From contig NZ_QUBS01000021.1 of NCBI RefSeq assembly GCF_003390925.1, positions 62,001 through 126,000 on the forward strand: a DNA stretch of 64,000 bases, in the 5' to 3' direction. Under the pieces are notes generated by a model. That model was not told the DNA's origin, searched no databases, and saw only the letters and a program-made list of their open reading frames with translations. The translations under genes and the position numbers were made by a program. How positions within the stretch are numbered: the first letter of the stretch is position 1; each line of letters opens with the position of its first letter. Of the stretch, positions 1 to 12,995 are shown in pieces. Source of the DNA: Trinickia diaoshuihuensis (GTDB lineage Bacteria; Pseudomonadota; Gammaproteobacteria; Burkholderiales; Burkholderiaceae).

Positions 1-1
1 C

Positions 2-547
2 AAGTCGGAAGCCGTTTCGTACGACGTGCTGCCGGCCAATCGCGAACTGGCAGGTGCCGAGATCGAACTCGTCAGCGTCGACAATCGCGAAAGGCAATTG
101 AAAGCTGCGCTGGCCGCGGTTGCCGACGACTACGACTTCGTGCTGATCGATTGCCCCCCGGCCTTGTCGCTGCTGACGCTGAACGCGCTTTGCGCGGCGC
201 ACGGTGTCGTCATCCCGATGCAGTGCGAGTACTTCGCGCTCGAAGGTCTGTCCGATCTCGTCAATACGATCAAGCAGGTCCACGCGAACCTCAATCGCGA
301 TTTGAAGGTTATCGGCTTGCTGCGCGTGATGTTCGATCCGCGCATTACGTTGCAGCAGCAAGTGTCGGATCAGCTCAAGGAGCATTTCGGCGACAAGGTG
401 TTCGACGCGGTGATTCCGCGCAATGTCCGCTTGGCCGAGGCACCGAGCTACGGGCTGCCGGGCGTCGTATTCGACCGCGCTTCGCGCGGCGCGCAGGCGT
501 ATGTCCAGTTCGGCGCCGAAATGATTGAACGCGTGCGTGCGCTATGA
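2..547 (+). CDS. parA: ParA/Soj chromosome-partitioning ATPase, 3' part
   Basis: Partial gene: the frame is open to the window edge (K-S-E-A-V-S-Y-D-V), so the start and the N-terminal Walker A motif lie outside. What remains includes the Soj-type segment LPANRELAGAE and the Walker B-like strand FVLIDCPPALSLLTLNAL, followed by QCEYFALEGL, all typical of chromosomal ParA. ParA forms ATP-dependent dimers on the nucleoid and, with ParB-parS, moves origins apart. The stop overlaps an upstream ATG of the parB frame, so the two are translationally close and very likely one operon. Identification of the family is firm; only the C-terminal 181 residues are visible. Confidence 0.95.
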   Translation, partial: KSEAVSYDVLPANRELAGAEIELVSVDNRERQLKAALAAVADDYDFVLIDCPPALSLLTLNALCAAHGVVIPMQCEYFALEGLSDLVNTIKQVHANLNRDLKVIGLLRVMFDPRITLQQQVSDQLKEHFGDKVFDAVIPRNVRLAEAPSYGLPGVVFDRASRGAQAYVQFGAEMIERVRAL

Positions 548-573
548 GCACTGCCCGGGACCGAGGAAACGCA

Positions 574-1461
574 ATGAATGCCGTAGCAAAAAAGAAGGGA
601 TTGGGTCGTGGCTTGGAAGCGCTGCTGGGCGGCAGCGCCGATATCACGACGGCCGTGCGCAGCGAAGGGCAGCCGAGCGTGCTGCCGCTTGGGAAGCTGC
701 AGGCGGGCAAGTATCAGCCGCGCACGCGAATGGACGAAGGCAGCTTGCAGGAGTTGGCGGCGAGCATCCGTGCGCAAGGCGTCATGCAGCCGATTCTGGT
801 GCGTCCCGTCTCGGCTGAAAAATTCGAAATCATCGCGGGCGAGCGGCGCTTCCGGGCCGCGCACATCGCCGGGCTGGCGGAAGTGCCGGTACTCGTCAAG
901 GACGTCCCCGACCAAGCCGCGGCAGCGATGGCGCTCATCGAGAACATTCAGCGCGAAGACCTGAATCCGCTGGAAGAGGCGCAGGGCATTCAACGTTTGC
1001 TCGACGAATTCGACTTCACCCACGAACAAGCGGCCGAATCGGTGGGCCGTTCGCGTAGCGCCGTCTCGAATCTGCTGCGCCTGCTGAACCTCGCGCAGCC
1101 GGTCCAGACGATGCTGCTTGCCGGCGATCTCGATATGGGACATGCTCGCGCGTTGCTGGCCGTCGATTCCGCGACGCAAATCACGCTCGCGAACCAAGTG
1201 GTCAACAAGCGCATGTCGGTGCGCGAAACTGAGCGGCTCGTTACCGCGACGACGAAAGCCGAGCCGGCGGTCAAAGCGCGAACGAATCAGGACGGAGGCC
1301 GCGATACGCGCCGTCTCGAAGAAGAATTGTCGGACCTGCTGGCGGCTGCGGTGAAGATCAAGCTCGGGCGTCGCGGGCGAGGCCAATTGCAGATCGAGTT
1401 CGGCGATCTCGATGCGCTCGACGGAATCTTGGCGCGATTGCGCGGCGGCGCGGCCGTTTGA
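574..1461 (+). CDS. parB: ParB/Spo0J centromere-binding protein
   Basis: A protein of 295 residues. I chose ATG 574 over the in-frame ATG 544 because it has a good ribosome site (GAGGAAAC) six to eight bases upstream and gives the standard N-terminus MNAVAKKKGLGRGLEALLGG. Visible parts: the ParA-interacting N-terminal arm, the CTP-binding ParB box (GERRFRAAH, about residues 89-97, followed by ENIQREDLNPLEEA), a helix-turn-helix region (HEQAAESVGRSRSAVSNLLRL), and a C-terminal dimerisation segment rich in charged residues. ParB loads on parS sites and spreads as a clamp for origin segregation. It sits directly behind parA. No consensus parS was seen nearby. Confidence 0.96.
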   Translation: MNAVAKKKGLGRGLEALLGGSADITTAVRSEGQPSVLPLGKLQAGKYQPRTRMDEGSLQELAASIRAQGVMQPILVRPVSAEKFEIIAGERRFRAAHIAGLAEVPVLVKDVPDQAAAAMALIENIQREDLNPLEEAQGIQRLLDEFDFTHEQAAESVGRSRSAVSNLLRLLNLAQPVQTMLLAGDLDMGHARALLAVDSATQITLANQVVNKRMSVRETERLVTATTKAEPAVKARTNQDGGRDTRRLEEELSDLLAAAVKIKLGRRGRGQLQIEFGDLDALDGILARLRGGAAV

Positions 1462-1498
1462 GGTCGGCACGTATTTCGCACGCTGACCGCTTGCGTCC

Positions 1499-1507
1499 TT
1501 ATCCACA
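1499..1507 (+). other. Consensus DnaA box (TTATCCACA) between parB and the permease gene
   Basis: The nonamer TTATCCACA matches the strict DnaA-box consensus TTATNCACA exactly. It lies in the 58-base gap after parB, 13 bases before the next ATG. One exact nonamer can occur by chance, but two others in the window also sit in intergenic gaps close to replication genes. Confidence 0.55.
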
Positions 1508-1519
1508 CTTAGTCCATCC

Positions 1520-2668
1520 ATGCCGACCGTAGACGATACGCGCTCGCGGCGCGCGGGCGTGCCGCGCAAAATCGTTTCGTTCGCACTGAAAGAGCCGGTC
1601 CTGACGATCCTCGTCGTCGTGCTCGCGGCGCTTCAGTGCGTTCGTCCGCAGCGGTGGTTGAAACTGCCCGGGATGGTCGATTGGCCGACCGTACTGACGT
1701 TGGCCGGCCTGTTGATGTTGACGAAGGCGATCGAGCTATCCGGTCTGCTGATGTGGCTCGCCCATCGCGTCGTTCATCACGTGCGTTCAGAGCGGGCGCT
1801 GGCGTGCTTGTTGATCGGGTTGGCGGCGGCGCTCTCGATGTTCGTCACGAACGACGTTGCGCTGTTCGTCGTCATCCCGCTCGTGCTTTCGCTGCACGCG
1901 CTCACGCCGTTGCCCGTCAAGCGCTTGACGATATTTTTGGCGCTCGCCGTGAATGCCGGCTCGATCCTCACGCCGCTCGGCAATCCGCAGAACCTTTTCC
2001 TATGGCAAGTCGGCGGCGTTTCGTTCGGGCGTTTCGTCTGGGCATTGGCGCCGCTGTGCGCCGCGCTGACCGCGATGTTGTATGCGCTGGCTTTCTTCGC
2101 GTTCAAGCCCAAGACGCTCGACCTGTCGAAGGATACGGCCAAGGAGCGCGTCGATCGCGCCTATGCGAGCGTCGCGGCCGTGCTGTTCGTCGCGTTCGTC
2201 TTGCTTGCCGATTCGCATCACGCCGGGATCGGACTCATCGGCGTAGCCGCCGGCTTTTTGTTGTGGCGGCGCGACGCCGTGCTGAAAATCGACTGGGCGT
2301 TGCTGCTGATTTTCGTGCTCATGTTTATCGTCCTGCGCAGCGTGGCCGAGCTGCCGTGGGTGCACGATACGGTCGCGCGGCTGGGTCTGCAATCGAGCGA
2401 GCGCGCTTATCTCGCGGGCGCCGTACTGTCGCAGGCCATCAGCAACGTGCCGGCCGCGATCATGTTGGCGGAATTCACGAAGGATTGGCGAGCGCTGGCG
2501 TTCGGCGTGAGCGTCGGCGGCTTCGGCATTGCCATCGGATCGCTCGCGAATCTCATCGCCGTACGGCTCTCGAAAACGCGCGGCGTCTGGCTGCCGTTCC
2601 ACCTCGTCTCGATTCCGTTTTGGCTCGTGGCTACCGCGATCGGCGCGTGGCTGCTCGCGCACCTGTGA
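1520..2668 (+). CDS. ArsB/citrate-type (SLC13-like) anion permease
   Basis: A 382-residue polytopic membrane protein with about ten hydrophobic segments. Two motifs place it in the ion-transporter superfamily: an early reentrant-type segment SMFVTNDVALFVVIPL and GSILTPLGNPQNLFLW, which correspond to the conserved T-N-D and P-x-G-N-P-Q-N segments of ArsB, NhaD and YbiR-type carriers. A second N-V-P-A-A-I-M segment in the C-terminal half fits the internal repeat of that fold. The substrate cannot be told: citrate, other carboxylates, arsenite or Na+/H+ exchange all use this scaffold, and no ars or cit gene is adjacent. It follows parB by 58 bases but functionally looks unrelated to partitioning. 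Confidence 0.8.
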   Translation: MPTVDDTRSRRAGVPRKIVSFALKEPVLTILVVVLAALQCVRPQRWLKLPGMVDWPTVLTLAGLLMLTKAIELSGLLMWLAHRVVHHVRSERALACLLIGLAAALSMFVTNDVALFVVIPLVLSLHALTPLPVKRLTIFLALAVNAGSILTPLGNPQNLFLWQVGGVSFGRFVWALAPLCAALTAMLYALAFFAFKPKTLDLSKDTAKERVDRAYASVAAVLFVAFVLLADSHHAGIGLIGVAAGFLLWRRDAVLKIDWALLLIFVLMFIVLRSVAELPWVHDTVARLGLQSSERAYLAGAVLSQAISNVPAAIMLAEFTKDWRALAFGVSVGGFGIAIGSLANLIAVRLSKTRGVWLPFHLVSIPFWLVATAIGAWLLAHL

Positions 2669-2797
2669 CCTTGACGCCGCGCGGCGCCTCGTTCGCCCGC
2701 GCAAGCGAGCGTCGCGCCTTTCGGTTTCGTCAGATCCGCGGGCCGCGCACCCACGCCGGGCGTCGCTTCCAAGCAGTTTTTTGTCGCGGCTAAAGTC

Positions 2798-2826
2798 TTG
2801 AATCGCCTGCAACTATCGCTTACAAT
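2798..2826 (+). promoter_or_regulatory. Predicted sigma-70 promoter of the atp operon
   Basis: TTGAAT (2798-2803) and TACAAT (2821-2826) are separated by exactly 17 bases and match four and five of six consensus positions. The element lies 81 bases upstream of the atpI start and is the best promoter in the 238-base gap after the permease gene. Confidence 0.6.
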
Positions 2827-2906
2827 CGCCCGGATTTATTAGCTAGGCAGCCCCGTAAGCGCGGCGAAAGCTTCGGGTTGGAAAATGGGTTTTGCAGGAT
2901 AGGGCG

Positions 2907-3440
2907 ATGGCGGATCGAGAGCCGGGCACAAGGCACGACGAACGCGCGCGACATGATCCTTCTTCCGCTCGCGTCGTAGGTCGTTCGGAAACGTTCGACG
3001 ATGCGTGGGATGCCGAGCAGCAAGATAACAATTTCGTTCCGCTTACGCGGGCCGAGGCCGAAAGGCTCTTTGGCTCGGACGTGAGCCGCCCCTCGCGCGT
3101 CACGCCGTTCAAGGTGGTGAAAGCGCAAGTGGTTTTGTCCCTGGTCGTCACGCTGGTCTGGTGGCTGTTTTATAAGCCGCCGGGTCCTGCTGCGCTGTCG
3201 GCCCTGCTGGGCGGAGCGATATGCTGGGTGCCGAGCGCATTGTTCGCGGCACGGTTGAAAGGAGCGGGCGGCGCCGGATCGATCCTGACGTGGATGATCG
3301 GCGAAATGCTCAAGATGGGGGTGACGGTCGCGATGTTCGTCGCGGTAGCCGTTTGGTATCACGACGTGCGGTGGCTGCCGCTGCTCGTGACCTTCCTCCT
3401 TACCCTTCAAACGTACTGGCTGGCGCTCGCTTGGCGCTGA
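2907..3440 (+). CDS. atpI: ATP synthase subunit I (AtpI)
   Basis: A 177-residue protein, first gene of the ATP synthase operon. ATG 2907 is preferred over TTG 2892 because AGGATAGG lies just upstream. The N-terminal 70 residues are polar and charged; about four hydrophobic helices follow (from roughly residue 75), including an SLVVTLVWWLFY segment and a C-terminal VTFLLTLQTYWLALAW helix typical of AtpI. AtpI is a non-essential membrane protein thought to help c-ring assembly or Mg2+ supply. The family is poorly conserved, so identification rests on topology plus position directly before atpB. The polar N-terminal extension is long compared with the E. coli protein. Confidence 0.85.
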   Translation: MADREPGTRHDERARHDPSSARVVGRSETFDDAWDAEQQDNNFVPLTRAEAERLFGSDVSRPSRVTPFKVVKAQVVLSLVVTLVWWLFYKPPGPAALSALLGGAICWVPSALFAARLKGAGGAGSILTWMIGEMLKMGVTVAMFVAVAVWYHDVRWLPLLVTFLLTLQTYWLALAWR

Positions 3441-3570
3441 GATGGATGGGATGACGGCGGACGGCCGGCGGCGTACGCGGCGATCGGCGCGGCGCGCTGG
3501 CGTTTGCCGCGTTCGCGCGGCGCGTGCGAACACCGAACGATTTTCGACAATTTAGGTGGCAATAAACGAT

Positions 3571-4419
3571 ATGGCAGCTACAGAAAGCACGCACTTGGAT
3601 CCGTCCGAGTACATCTCGCACCACTTGCAAAATCTCGCCACCGCGCACCAGACGTCGATCATCGACATGCACGTCTTGAATCTCGACACGCTGTTCTGGT
3701 CGATCGTGTGCGGTCTCGTGACCATCTTCATTCTGCGCATGGCCGCGCGCAACGCGACGCCGGGCGTTCCGGGCCGCTTCCAGTGCGCGATCGAGATGCT
3801 CGTCGAAATGGTCGAAGACCAATCGAAGGCGATCATTCACGGCAATCGCACGTTCATCGCTCCGCTGGCCCTGTTCGTTTTCGTCTGGGTCGCGCTGATG
3901 AACTCGCTCGACTTCATCCCCGTCGATCTGCCCGGCCGCGTGATCGGCTGGCTCGGTTTGTCGGGTGTCATCTCGCACCACCGTCTCGTGCCCACGGCCG
4001 ATCTGAACGGCACGTTCGGCATCGCGCTCGGCGTGTTCGTGCTGATGATTTACTACAACTTCAAGATCAAGGGCGCCGGCGGCTTCATCCATGAACTGCT
4101 GTCGGCCCCGTTCGGCGCGCATCCGTTGCTGTGGATCCCGAACCTTGCACTGAACATCATCGAGTTCGTCGCCAAGACGGTTTCGCTCGCGTTGCGGTTG
4201 TTCGGCAACATGTACGCGGGCGAGCTGCTGTTCCTGCTGATCGCTTTGCTCGGCAGCATCTGGACGTTCGGCGCGGACACGACGGTGCTCGGCTTCATCG
4301 GCCACGTGATCGCAGGCAGCGTTTGGGCGATCTTCCACATCCTGATCGTCCTGTTGCAAGCGTTCATCTTCATGATGCTGACGCTCGTGTACATCGGCCA
4401 GGCGCACGATTCGCACTAA
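3571..4419 (+). CDS. atpB: F0F1 ATP synthase subunit a
   Basis: A 282-residue integral membrane protein that forms the two proton half-channels of F0. ATG 3571 (MAATES) is chosen over GTG 3556; AGGTGG lies 11 bases upstream. The N-terminus HHLQNL and the segments VPGRFQCAIEMLVEMV and FVWVALMNSLDFIPVD are characteristic of betaproteobacterial subunit a. The essential channel arginine is in the helix segment SLALRLFGNMYAGELL, as in all known subunit a proteins. Second gene in the atp operon, followed by atpE after 85 bases. Confidence 0.97.
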   Translation: MAATESTHLDPSEYISHHLQNLATAHQTSIIDMHVLNLDTLFWSIVCGLVTIFILRMAARNATPGVPGRFQCAIEMLVEMVEDQSKAIIHGNRTFIAPLALFVFVWVALMNSLDFIPVDLPGRVIGWLGLSGVISHHRLVPTADLNGTFGIALGVFVLMIYYNFKIKGAGGFIHELLSAPFGAHPLLWIPNLALNIIEFVAKTVSLALRLFGNMYAGELLFLLIALLGSIWTFGADTTVLGFIGHVIAGSVWAIFHILIVLLQAFIFMMLTLVYIGQAHDSH

Positions 4420-4468
4420 CCCCCAAGGGCGAGTCGTTGCGAAGCAGATTCGTTTTTCGTTTCTTTAA

Positions 4469-4774
<306 letters not shown>

Positions 4775-4914
4775 GGTTTCTCGGAAGTTTGCGCCGCGGC
4801 TTGGCAATGGGCGGCGCAGGGGCGAAACGACAGGCTTCGGGCGCTGATCGAACGTAACGTCGATGAGCGCCTTGCCGTTTCACTTTCCGATATAGCAACG
4901 TTTAAGGAAACACC

Positions 4915-5385
4915 GTGAATCTCAACGCAACTCTGATTGCGCAAATGGTCGTGTTCCTGATCCTCGCGTGGTTCACGATGAAGTTCGTGTGGCCGCCGAT
5001 GGTCAAAGCCCTCGACGAACGTGCGAAGAAGATCGCCGATGGCCTCGCGGCCGCCGAAAAGGGCAAGACGGAACTCGAAGCGGCGCACAAGCGCGTCGAT
5101 CAGGAACTCGCGCAAGCGCGCAACGACGGCCAGCAGCGCATCGCCGACGCCGAAAAGCGCGCCCTCGCGGTAGCCGAGGAAATCAAGGCGAACGCGCAAG
5201 CGGAAGCCGCGCGCATCATCGCGCAGGCCAAGGCCGAAGCCGAGCAGCAAGTCGTGAAGGCGCGCGAATCGCTGCGTGCCGAAGTGGCCTCGCTGGCGGT
5301 CAAGGGCGCCGAGCAGATCTTGAAGCGCGAAGTCGATCAAGCGGCGCATGCCGAACTGCTCAATCAACTGAAAGCCGAGCTCTGA
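4915..5385 (+). CDS. atpF: F0F1 ATP synthase subunit b
   Basis: A 156-residue peripheral-stalk subunit. The start is GTG 4915, with TAAGGAAAC upstream. One N-terminal membrane helix ([19 protein letters not shown]) is followed by a long alanine- and charge-rich helix (about residues 35-155) that dimerises along the stalk and contacts the delta subunit. The 140-base gap after atpE holds no gene. The stop codon is separated by two bases from the atpH start, so the two are tightly coupled. Confidence 0.96.
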   Translation: MNLNATLIAQMVVFLILAWFTMKFVWPPMVKALDERAKKIADGLAAAEKGKTELEAAHKRVDQELAQARNDGQQRIADAEKRALAVAEEIKANAQAEAARIIAQAKAEAEQQVVKARESLRAEVASLAVKGAEQILKREVDQAAHAELLNQLKAEL

Positions 5386-5387
5386 TC

Positions 5388-5927
5388 ATGGCCGAACTTG
5401 CAACCATCGCCCGTCCCTACGCAGAGGCGCTGTTCGGCGTCGCCGAAGGCGGTGACCTCGCTGCTTGGTCCGCTCTCGTGCAGGAGCTGGGCCAGGTTGC
5501 GCGTCTGCCCGAGCTCATGTCGGTCGCCTCGAACCCGAAGGTGAGCCGCGCACAGGTCGTCGACCTGCTGCTCGCCGCAGCCAAGTCGCCGCTGAAGGAT
5601 TCGCCGCAAGCGAAGAACTTCGTGCAAATGCTGGTCGACAATCACCGTCTCTCGCTGCTGCCCGAAATCGCCGTCCAGTTCGAAGAACTGAAAAACGCTC
5701 GCGAAGGCGCGGCCGACGCGCTCATCGTCAGCGCGTTCCCGCTGCAAGAGGCCCAGCTCGCCGATCTCGTCGCGAGCCTCACGCGCAAGTTTGGGCGCAA
5801 GCTCAAGCCGACGGTCGAAGTCGATGCTTCGTTGATCGGGGGCGTTCGCGTCACCGTCGGCGACGAAGTGCTCGACGCCTCGGTTCGCGCACGGCTCGCC
5901 GACATGCGCACGGCGCTGACCGCGTAA
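5388..5927 (+). CDS. atpH: F0F1 ATP synthase subunit delta
   Basis: A 179-residue subunit connecting the peripheral stalk to the top of the alpha3beta3 head. The N-terminal [15 protein letters not shown] motif and the C-terminal signature [22 protein letters not shown] are hallmarks of bacterial delta/OSCP proteins. The ATG begins two bases after the atpF stop, implying translational coupling. Confidence 0.96.
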   Translation: MAELATIARPYAEALFGVAEGGDLAAWSALVQELGQVARLPELMSVASNPKVSRAQVVDLLLAAAKSPLKDSPQAKNFVQMLVDNHRLSLLPEIAVQFEELKNAREGAADALIVSAFPLQEAQLADLVASLTRKFGRKLKPTVEVDASLIGGVRVTVGDEVLDASVRARLADMRTALTA

Positions 5928-5979
5928 GGCGGAGCGCTCGCGCACGGCACGCAACAGAATTGACTATCAGGAGCGAATA

Positions 5980-7521
<1,542 letters not shown>

Positions 7522-7610
7522 TCGAGGCATAGGGACCTTGAAGCGGCGCGCGTAGGGTGAAATGAAGCATCGACACCCCAGCGAGCGCCGCTTCGCTCCA
7601 GGAGCAAGCA

Positions 7611-8486
7611 ATGGCTGGAATGAAGGAAATCCGCGGCAAGATCAAGAGCGTGCAAAACACGCGCAAGATCACGAAGGCGATGGAGATGGTGGCCGCATCG
7701 AAGATGCGCCGCGCTCAGGAGCGTATGCGCGCTGCTCGTCCGTATGCCGACAAGGTTCGTGACATCGCCGCGCACATGAGCCGTGCGAACCCCGAGTACC
7801 GTCACCCGTTCATGGTGGCGAACGAAGGCGCGAAGGCAGCCGGCATGATCCTCGTCACGACCGACAAGGGTCTGTGCGGCGGCTTGAACACCAACGTCCT
7901 GCGTGCGACGGTGAACAAGTTCAAGGAACTCGAGGACAAGGGCCAAACCGTCGAAGCGACGGCAATCGGCACCAAGGGTCTCGGCTTTTTGAATCGCGTC
8001 GGCGCGAAGGTGGTCTCGCAAGTCGTGCAGCTCGGCGATACGCCGCACCTCGAAAAGCTGATCGGCGCGGTGAAGGTGCAGCTCGATCTGTATTCGGAAG
8101 GCAAGATCTCGGCCGTGTATCTCGGATACACGCGTTTCATCAACACGATGAAGCAAGAGCCCGTGATCGAGCAATTGCTGCCGCTATCGGCGGAGCACTT
8201 CGAGACGGACGAAGCGACGCCGAAGTCGGCGTGGGACTACATCTACGAACCCGACGCGCAAGCTGTCGTCGACGAGTTGCTCGTTCGCTACGTCGAGGCG
8301 CTCGTGTACCAGGCCGTCGCGGAAAACATGGCGTCCGAGCAATCGGCGCGCATGGTCGCGATGAAGGCCGCGTCGGATAACGCGAAGACGGTGATCAGCG
8401 AATTGCAGCTCGTGTACAACAAGAGCCGCCAAGCCGCGATTACGAAGGAACTGTCGGAAATCGTCGGCGGCGCAGCCGCGGTCTGA
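7611..8486 (+). CDS. atpG: F0F1 ATP synthase subunit gamma
   Basis: A 291-residue central-shaft subunit. The N-terminal coiled-coil helix ([19 protein letters not shown], then [17 protein letters not shown]) and the C-terminal helix ([21 protein letters not shown]) are the conserved pair that rotates inside alpha3beta3. [10 protein letters not shown] marks the Rossmann-like middle domain. The start has CCAGGAGCAAGCA upstream. Lies between atpA and atpD as in nearly all bacterial operons. Confidence 0.97.
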   Translation: MAGMKEIRGKIKSVQNTRKITKAMEMVAASKMRRAQERMRAARPYADKVRDIAAHMSRANPEYRHPFMVANEGAKAAGMILVTTDKGLCGGLNTNVLRATVNKFKELEDKGQTVEATAIGTKGLGFLNRVGAKVVSQVVQLGDTPHLEKLIGAVKVQLDLYSEGKISAVYLGYTRFINTMKQEPVIEQLLPLSAEHFETDEATPKSAWDYIYEPDAQAVVDELLVRYVEALVYQAVAENMASEQSARMVAMKAASDNAKTVISELQLVYNKSRQAAITKELSEIVGGAAAV

Positions 8487-8525
8487 CGCCCGTCCTACGC
8501 GCCGTTTGCGCGAGTGAAGAATTGA

Positions 8526-9938
<1,413 letters not shown>

Positions 9939-10039
9939 CGGTCAGTGTGATCGCTTGAAAAGCGAGTCCGGCGTTCGCCTCGAGCGCGCCGGGCTCGCCG
10001 CACGCATCACGCTCAACCGAGGCTTGCACAGGAATCGAT

Positions 10040-10468
10040 ATGGCAACCATCAAAGTAGACGTCGTCAGCGCGGAAGAGCAGATCTTCTCGGGCATGGCGA
10101 AGTTCGTCGCGCTGCCGGGCGAAGCCGGTGAACTCGGTATCTTGCCGGGTCACACGCCGCTCATCACGCGTATTCGTCCCGGTGCCGTGCGCATCGAGGC
10201 TGAAGACGGCCAGGAAGAGTTCGTGTTCGTTGCCGGCGGCATTCTCGAAGTGCAACCGGGCGCCGTGACCGTGCTCGCCGATACGGCGATTCGCGGCAAG
10301 GATCTCGACGAGGCGAAGGCCGAGCAGGCCCGCAAGCTCGCCGAGGAAGCGCTGCAGAACTCGGGTTCGAACATCGAGTACGCGACGGCGCAAGCCGAGT
10401 TGGCCTACGCGACCGCGCAGCTTGCCGCGATCGCGCGCCTGCGCAAATTGCGCTCGCAAAGCCACTAA
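10040..10468 (+). CDS. atpC: F0F1 ATP synthase subunit epsilon
   Basis: A 142-residue subunit at the foot of the rotor; its C-terminal helices can insert into F1 and inhibit ATP hydrolysis. The beta-sandwich carries the typical [16 protein letters not shown] motif, and the C-terminus is alanine-rich and helical ([14 protein letters not shown]). Last gene of the atp operon, followed by a strong intrinsic terminator. Confidence 0.97.
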   Translation: MATIKVDVVSAEEQIFSGMAKFVALPGEAGELGILPGHTPLITRIRPGAVRIEAEDGQEEFVFVAGGILEVQPGAVTVLADTAIRGKDLDEAKAEQARKLAEEALQNSGSNIEYATAQAELAYATAQLAAIARLRKLRSQSH

Positions 10469-10543
10469 CGAACGGCCACAGGTCGCTCGTCGCACCGCGA
10501 TGGGCAACTTCGTGCGAGAACAAGACGACTAATAGGATGTTTA

Positions 10544-10577
10544 ACGCCGCTAGGTCTGCGCCTAGCGGCGTTTTTTT
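10544..10577 (+). terminator. Rho-independent terminator of the atp operon
   Basis: A perfect 11-bp stem (ACGCCGCTAGG / CCTAGCGGCGT) with a six-base loop TCTGCG is followed by a run of seven T. It lies 75 bases after atpC and separates the operon from the acyl-CoA ligase gene. Confidence 0.93.
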
Positions 10578-10676
10578 CGTCTTTTGCATTTTCTGAGGGT
10601 AAGACTTGATGTGGGCTCACCGCGGCCGGTGGCACAATCGATCGGAAAATATTTCTTGAACGGCGGAGACATCGAG

Positions 10677-12398
10677 ATGGCGACTCAGCACGCGGAGGAG
10701 GGGGCGCTCATTGCGCCGGCAGGCGGGCGCGCATATGTGCGAGGCAGGACCGACATCGCGCTGTCGGAGGCCACCATCGGCCGGCTGCTGAACGAAACGG
10801 CCGCCCGCTTTCCGGCGCGGCCCGCCGTCGTGTTCCGCGAGCAAGGGATTCGATGGACGTGGCGCGAGTTCGCGGACGAAGTCGATGTCTTGGCAGCGGG
10901 TTTTGCCGCTGCCGGTATCCGACCCGGTGATCGCGTCGGGATCTGGTCGCCGAATCGTGTCGAATGGCTGTTGACGCAATTCGCCACCGCTCGGATCGGC
11001 GCGATTCTCGTCAACGTCAATCCGGCCTACCGGCTCGCTGAGCTCGAATATGCGCTGAACAAGTCGGGCTGCTGCGCCATCGTTACAGCCGAAAGCTTCA
11101 AGACGTCGAAGTACGTCGAGATGCTGCAGGCCCTGGCACCGGAGTTGGCCCAATGCGAGCCTGGGCGGCTGCGAGCGGCGCGTTTGCCCGAGCTTCGGCT
11201 CGTGGTCCGCATGTGCGATACCCAGACGCCGGGCATGCTGACGTTCTCGGAGCTGATCGAGGCCGGGCGCGTGGCGCGCCAAAGCGCCGACCCGGGAGAC
11301 ATCGACGCGACGTTGTCGGCGCACGATCCCATCAACATCCAATTTACAAGTGGTACGACGGGCAACCCGAAAGGGGCCACGCTCACGCATCGGAACGTCG
11401 TCAACAACGCCCGTTATATCGCCATGGCGATGCGTTTGACGGAAGAAGACGCACTGTGCATCCCGGTGCCGCTTTATCACTGCTTCGGGATGGTCCTGTC
11501 GGTGCTCGCGAGCGTATCGGTGGGCGCCAAGATGGTGTTTCCCGGCGAGGCGTTCGAACCCGCCGCGACGCTGGCCGCGTGTGCCGAAGAGCGCTGTACG
11601 GCGTTGCACGGCGTACCGACGATGTTCATCGCCGAACTCGATCTACCGCAGTTCGCGTCCTTCGATCTCTCTACGTTGCGCACCGGCATCATGGCCGGCT
11701 CGCCGTGCCCGATCGAGACGATGAAGAAGGTCGTGGCGCGCATGCATCTGTCCGAGATCACGATCGCGTACGGCATGACGGAAACCAGCCCCGTGTCGTT
11801 CCAGAGTGCGACGGACGATCCGCTCGATAAACGGACATCGACCGTAGGGCGCATCGCGCCGCATTTGGAGGCGAAGGTCGTCGATCCGGCGGGCAATACG
11901 GTTGCGGTGGGCGAAACGGGCGAGTTGTGGACGCGCGGGTACTCGGTGATGCGCGGATATTGGGAGGACGAGCCTCGCACGAAGGAAGCGATCACCGACG
12001 GTTGGATGCATACGGGCGACCTCGCCACGATCGACGAAGAGGGGTACTGCAATATCGTCGGCCGCCTCAAGGACATGTTGATTCGCGGCGGCGAGAACAT
12101 CTATCCCCGCGAAATCGAGGAGTTTTTATTTAGGCATCCTAAGGTGCAGAGCGTGCAAGTCTTCGGCGTGCCCGATGAAAAATACGGCGAAGAGGTGTGC
12201 GCGTGGATTGTCGTGCGGCCGGGGGAACAGTTGACCGAAGAGGAGATCAAGGCCTTTTGCCAAGGGCAGATCGCGCACTACAAGGTGCCGCGCTACATCC
12301 GCTTCGTCGATGAAATGCCGATGACGGTGACTGGGAAGGTCCAGAAGTTCGTGATGCGCGAACGGATGATCGGCGAACTCGGTGAAGGCAAGCGCTAA
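10677..12398 (+). CDS. AMP-forming fatty acyl-CoA ligase (ACSF2/YngI-like)
   Basis: A 573-residue member of the adenylate-forming (ANL) family, predicted to activate a fatty acid through an acyl-AMP to the CoA thioester in the cytosol. ATG 10677 is chosen over TTG and GTG codons further upstream because GGAGAC precedes it. The ATP-binding P-loop is [11 protein letters not shown] (about residues 222-232), the A5 motif is YGMTETSPV, the hinge region holds [16 protein letters not shown], and the C-terminal catalytic lysine is in MTVTGKVQK. The best family match by eye is the medium/long-chain ACSF2 group rather than acetyl-CoA synthetase. Substrate length is not determinable. It stands alone between two terminators. 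Confidence 0.88.
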   Translation: MATQHAEEGALIAPAGGRAYVRGRTDIALSEATIGRLLNETAARFPARPAVVFREQGIRWTWREFADEVDVLAAGFAAAGIRPGDRVGIWSPNRVEWLLTQFATARIGAILVNVNPAYRLAELEYALNKSGCCAIVTAESFKTSKYVEMLQALAPELAQCEPGRLRAARLPELRLVVRMCDTQTPGMLTFSELIEAGRVARQSADPGDIDATLSAHDPINIQFTSGTTGNPKGATLTHRNVVNNARYIAMAMRLTEEDALCIPVPLYHCFGMVLSVLASVSVGAKMVFPGEAFEPAATLAACAEERCTALHGVPTMFIAELDLPQFASFDLSTLRTGIMAGSPCPIETMKKVVARMHLSEITIAYGMTETSPVSFQSATDDPLDKRTSTVGRIAPHLEAKVVDPAGNTVAVGETGELWTRGYSVMRGYWEDEPRTKEAITDGWMHTGDLATIDEEGYCNIVGRLKDMLIRGGENIYPREIEEFLFRHPKVQSVQVFGVPDEKYGEEVCAWIVVRPGEQLTEEEIKAFCQGQIAHYKVPRYIRFVDEMPMTVTGKVQKFVMRERMIGELGEGKR

Positions 12399-12474
12399 AG
12401 CGCAACTGCGGCCGACTGCGCTGCATGAGACCGGAGTAAGACGCTAAAGCGTCAACTCCGGATCGCAAAAAAAA

Positions 12475-12494
12475 AGCGGGCTTGATAGCCCGCT
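12475..12494 (-). terminator. Intrinsic terminator on the minus strand
   Basis: Stem AGCGGGC / GCCCGCT with loop TATCAA when read on the minus strand, followed there by nine T. On the plus strand the hairpin is followed by A, so it is oriented to end a leftward transcript coming from 12500-12800, not the rightward ligase gene. Confidence 0.75.
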
Positions 12495-12618
12495 AAAAAC
12501 CACACGCTACGGGGTTAGCGCGAGGAGACCAACGAAGGAGCCGCTGCACACAATTCGCATCAATCGCTGCCAGCAGCAACGACTCCAACAGAGATGCCCG
12601 AAACCATTCGGTAGCCAT
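12493..12618 (-). other. Candidate small leftward ORF (41 codons) or small RNA, unrecognised
   Basis: Between the ligase and the CoA-binding protein gene there are 597 bases without a clear gene. On the minus strand, directly ahead of the intrinsic terminator, two overlapping frames are open. One encodes 41 residues starting MATEWFRASLLESLLLAAID and ending in the terminator stem; the frame upstream of its ATG is open for 28 more codons. The other gives 62 residues from ATG 12695, rich in Trp and Cys (HLCWSRCCWQR). Neither has a clear ribosome site or family match, and codon use is less GC3-rich than in neighbouring genes. A non-coding RNA ending at the terminator would explain the locus equally well. 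Confidence 0.3.
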
Positions 12619-12995
12619 TCGCTCAAGCCCTGCCGCACCCTCTTTTGCAGCAACCCAAACGCCGACACATCCGTGTTGAAACCGTTGAGGGGCATTGTGG
12701 GCGAATTAGGAAAAGCACGCGGTAACAAAGTGTTTCAGGTTGTAACGCCCGCCAGATAAGGCGTTGCGGGATTTTTTACCCGGTCTATGTCGAATTTACG
12801 TCGTTATTTCCGATTAATGAGAAGAAAAGAAATGTGTCGCCCAATACCCTCAAGATATTTTATCCAAAAATTTGGACGAACCGGTTTCGTCTATCGAATG
12901 ACCGGCTTAAGATGCGCATTCAGTTCGGATGCGACGTGAATTTCGACCGAGGCTTGCGCGCCGCGATAATTCTTACCAATCGACGTAGCAACACA

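Noticed and set aside
1-2900. Consensus parS near parAB
   Set aside because: I looked for the CCACGTGG-centred palindrome around parAB and elsewhere and saw none, so no parS is annotated.
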